Assembly (NCBI GenBank): GCA_026418655.1
Contig: JAOAAW010000211.1
Location: 1 to 8,031, forward strand
Direction of reading: 5' to 3'
DNA from: a bacterium
GTDB lineage: Bacteria > Ratteibacteria > UBA8468 > B48-G9 > DTJG01
DNA: 8,031 bases
In this document: one piece after another, positions 7,466-8,031 of the stretch
How the letters are laid out: the number at the start of each line of letters is the position of its first letter
Position numbering within the stretch: position 1 is the first letter of the stretch
Notes under the pieces: generated by a model
What the model was told of the DNA's origin: nothing
Seen by the model: only the letters and a program-made list of their open reading frames with translations
The model's database searches: none
Program-made: the position numbers and the translations under genes

Positions 7466-7747
7466 CTACTTTCCACACGTCGAACAACTCTTGGATGAAC
7501 AACTACTGCAGGAAGAAGAATCTGAAGATGAACTACTTTCTTCCTTTGCCCTTCTTAAATATTCTGGGCTTCTATAATCTGTTGTGTAAAAACCAGAACC
7601 TTTGTATATAACCCCGCCACCAAGTCCAATAAGACGGCGAACTTCACCCTTGCACTCTGGGCAGGTTTTGTCCGGTTCATCTGTCATTTTTTGAAACTTG
7701 CGATAGGAATGCCCGCAAACCTTACACTCGTAGTCATATGTTGGCAT
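7466..7747 (-). CDS. FmdB-family zinc-ribbon protein
   Basis: A 93-residue protein of the FmdB family (CxxC...CxxC with serine-rich tail). It starts MPTYDYEC, typical for the family, and has zinc ligands C8-x2-C11 and C29-x2-C32 forming a small zinc ribbon within residues 1-50. A glycine-rich segment (41-52) and KGSGFYTTDYR (49-59) follow. The tail (71-93) is almost only serine and cysteine, with four further cysteines (80, 83, 88, 91) as two more CxxC-like pairs. The family is named after a putative regulator of a formamidase gene, but its molecular function is unestablished, so no regulatory role is claimed. AGGAGG (7755-7760), 7 nt before ATG, fixes the start, and a near-consensus promoter lies just upstream. 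It is the first gene of a unit that seems to include tRNA-Asn and the ATPase. Confidence 0.92.
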   Translation of the reverse strand: MPTYDYECKVCGHSYRKFQKMTDEPDKTCPECKGEVRRLIGLGGGVIYKGSGFYTTDYRSPEYLRRAKEESSSSSDSSSCSSCSSKSCSTCGK

Positions 7748-7754
7748 TTCTATC

Positions 7755-7760
7755 CCTCCT
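7755..7760 (-). promoter_or_regulatory. Consensus ribosome binding site of the FmdB-family gene
   Basis: AGGAGG on the minus strand, 7 nt before the ATG at 7747. It is the strongest Shine-Dalgarno in the window and fixes the start. Confidence 0.85.
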
Positions 7761-7772
7761 TTTTAAAAAATT

Positions 7773-7802
7773 ATTATACTTCAATAAGCCAGTTGCAGTC
7801 AA
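7773..7802 (-). promoter_or_regulatory. Near-consensus sigma70 promoter of the fmdB-tRNA-ATPase unit
   Basis: On the minus strand TTGACT (7797-7802, five of six matches) precedes a perfect TATAAT (7773-7778) with an 18-bp spacer. Transcription should begin near 7765, leaving a leader of about 20 nt that just holds the ribosome binding site. There is no room for a riboswitch or attenuator. It is the best promoter in the window, in keeping with driving a tRNA. Confidence 0.75.
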
Positions 7803-7845
7803 TCCTACAATATTTAGATTAGAAGGAATATCTTTCAGCTTCTTT

Positions 7846-8031
7846 TTATGTGGGTTCGCACTTTTTCAGCAGTTCCTCCCACCTTCTATCAATTTCCTTC
7901 TGAATTTCTTCTATGATATGTTCGTTTCCTGGTTTAAGAAGATGGGCAAAACGCGCCTGAATTTTTAACCACTCTATGATTGGTTTCTTTACTTTTGGCC
8001 TATAATTGAGTTTATACTTCCCCTCTATTAC
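7846..8031 (-). CDS. porB: Pyruvate:ferredoxin oxidoreductase beta subunit (PorB), C-terminal end
   Basis: Partial gene: 61 C-terminal residues followed by TAA (7846-7848); the rest lies beyond the right edge. The frame is open to base 8031. YRPKVKKPIIEWLKIQARF followed by AHLLKP and, near the end, EIDRRWEELLKK matches the conserved tail of archaeal-type four-subunit pyruvate (or 2-oxoisovalerate) oxidoreductase beta chains as I recall them. The beta subunit binds thiamine diphosphate and a 4Fe-4S cluster, catalysing pyruvate + CoA + oxidised ferredoxin to acetyl-CoA + CO2 + reduced ferredoxin in the cytoplasm. Those catalytic parts are outside the window, so pyruvate versus a branched 2-oxoacid cannot be settled. 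No clear intrinsic terminator separates it from the fmdB promoter. Confidence 0.75.
   Translation of the reverse strand, partial: VIEGKYKLNYRPKVKKPIIEWLKIQARFAHLLKPGNEHIIEEIQKEIDRRWEELLKKCEPT

Noticed and set aside
7306..7611. Plus-strand ORF of 101 codons containing a VGLEPTTLRLTAACSTIELR-type peptide
   Set aside because: It is the antisense translation of tRNA-Asn and of fmdB; this peptide is a familiar spurious product of tRNA genes.
7803..7845. Intrinsic terminator after porB
   Set aside because: A possible AGAAG/CTTCT stem has just 5 bp, a 13-nt loop and no following T run.
7738..7968. Plus-strand ORF of 76 codons opposite the right end
   Set aside because: It runs antisense through the fmdB promoter and the porB tail, whose minus-strand frame has clear family motifs.
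1..8031. CRISPR array, insertion sequence, phage or integration site (including at the tRNA 3' end)
   Set aside because: No spaced direct repeats, transposase or integrase frame, or duplicated tRNA 3' segment was seen within the window.

Overview
The window is a compact, AT-rich stretch of a bacterial chromosome (GC well under half by eye) with every convincing gene on the minus strand. Read in the direction of transcription (right to left) the order is: the 3' end of a pyruvate:ferredoxin oxidoreductase beta subunit (porB); a small FmdB-type zinc-ribbon protein; tRNA-Asn(GUU); a large P-type cation-transporting ATPase of the SERCA/PMCA-like class; a SPOR-BcsB-like periplasmic/membrane protein; and an NfrB-like family 2 glycosyltransferase with a HEAT-like tail. 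No gene-free stretch exceeds 300 bases; the largest gap is the roughly 156 bases between the ATPase and the BcsB-like gene.

The PorB fragment points to anaerobic, ferredoxin-based metabolism. The BcsB-like protein, with its signal peptide, C-terminal membrane anchor and SPOR domain, suggests a cell with a periplasm, most likely a diderm. I cannot name a phylum from the sequence.

Region by region: (1) 7846-8031 holds the end of porB, with no clear intrinsic terminator after it. (2) A near-consensus sigma70-type promoter (7773-7802) and a strong Shine-Dalgarno drive fmdB; tRNA-Asn follows its stop by 9 nt, and the ATPase start lies 23 nt beyond the tRNA. This reads as one mixed mRNA-tRNA transcription unit. 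An 18-bp palindrome fills the tRNA-ATPase gap. (3) The 4467-4622 gap holds a perfect TTGACA -35 hexamer, a 15-bp inverted repeat overlapping the likely -10, a second 10-bp palindrome and a good ribosome binding site. This is a plausible independently regulated promoter for the last two genes. (4) The BcsB-like and glycosyltransferase genes are 2 nt apart and almost certainly co-translated.

The last two genes look like an inner-membrane polysaccharide synthesis and export module built like BcsA-BcsB or the NfrB system: a membrane glycosyltransferase plus a periplasmic BcsB-type partner. It departs from those models because no PilZ or MshEN-type c-di-GMP domain is evident in the synthase, a HEAT-like helical tail occupies that position, and the BcsB-like partner carries a SPOR (peptidoglycan-binding) domain. 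That pair is the most novel content of the window.
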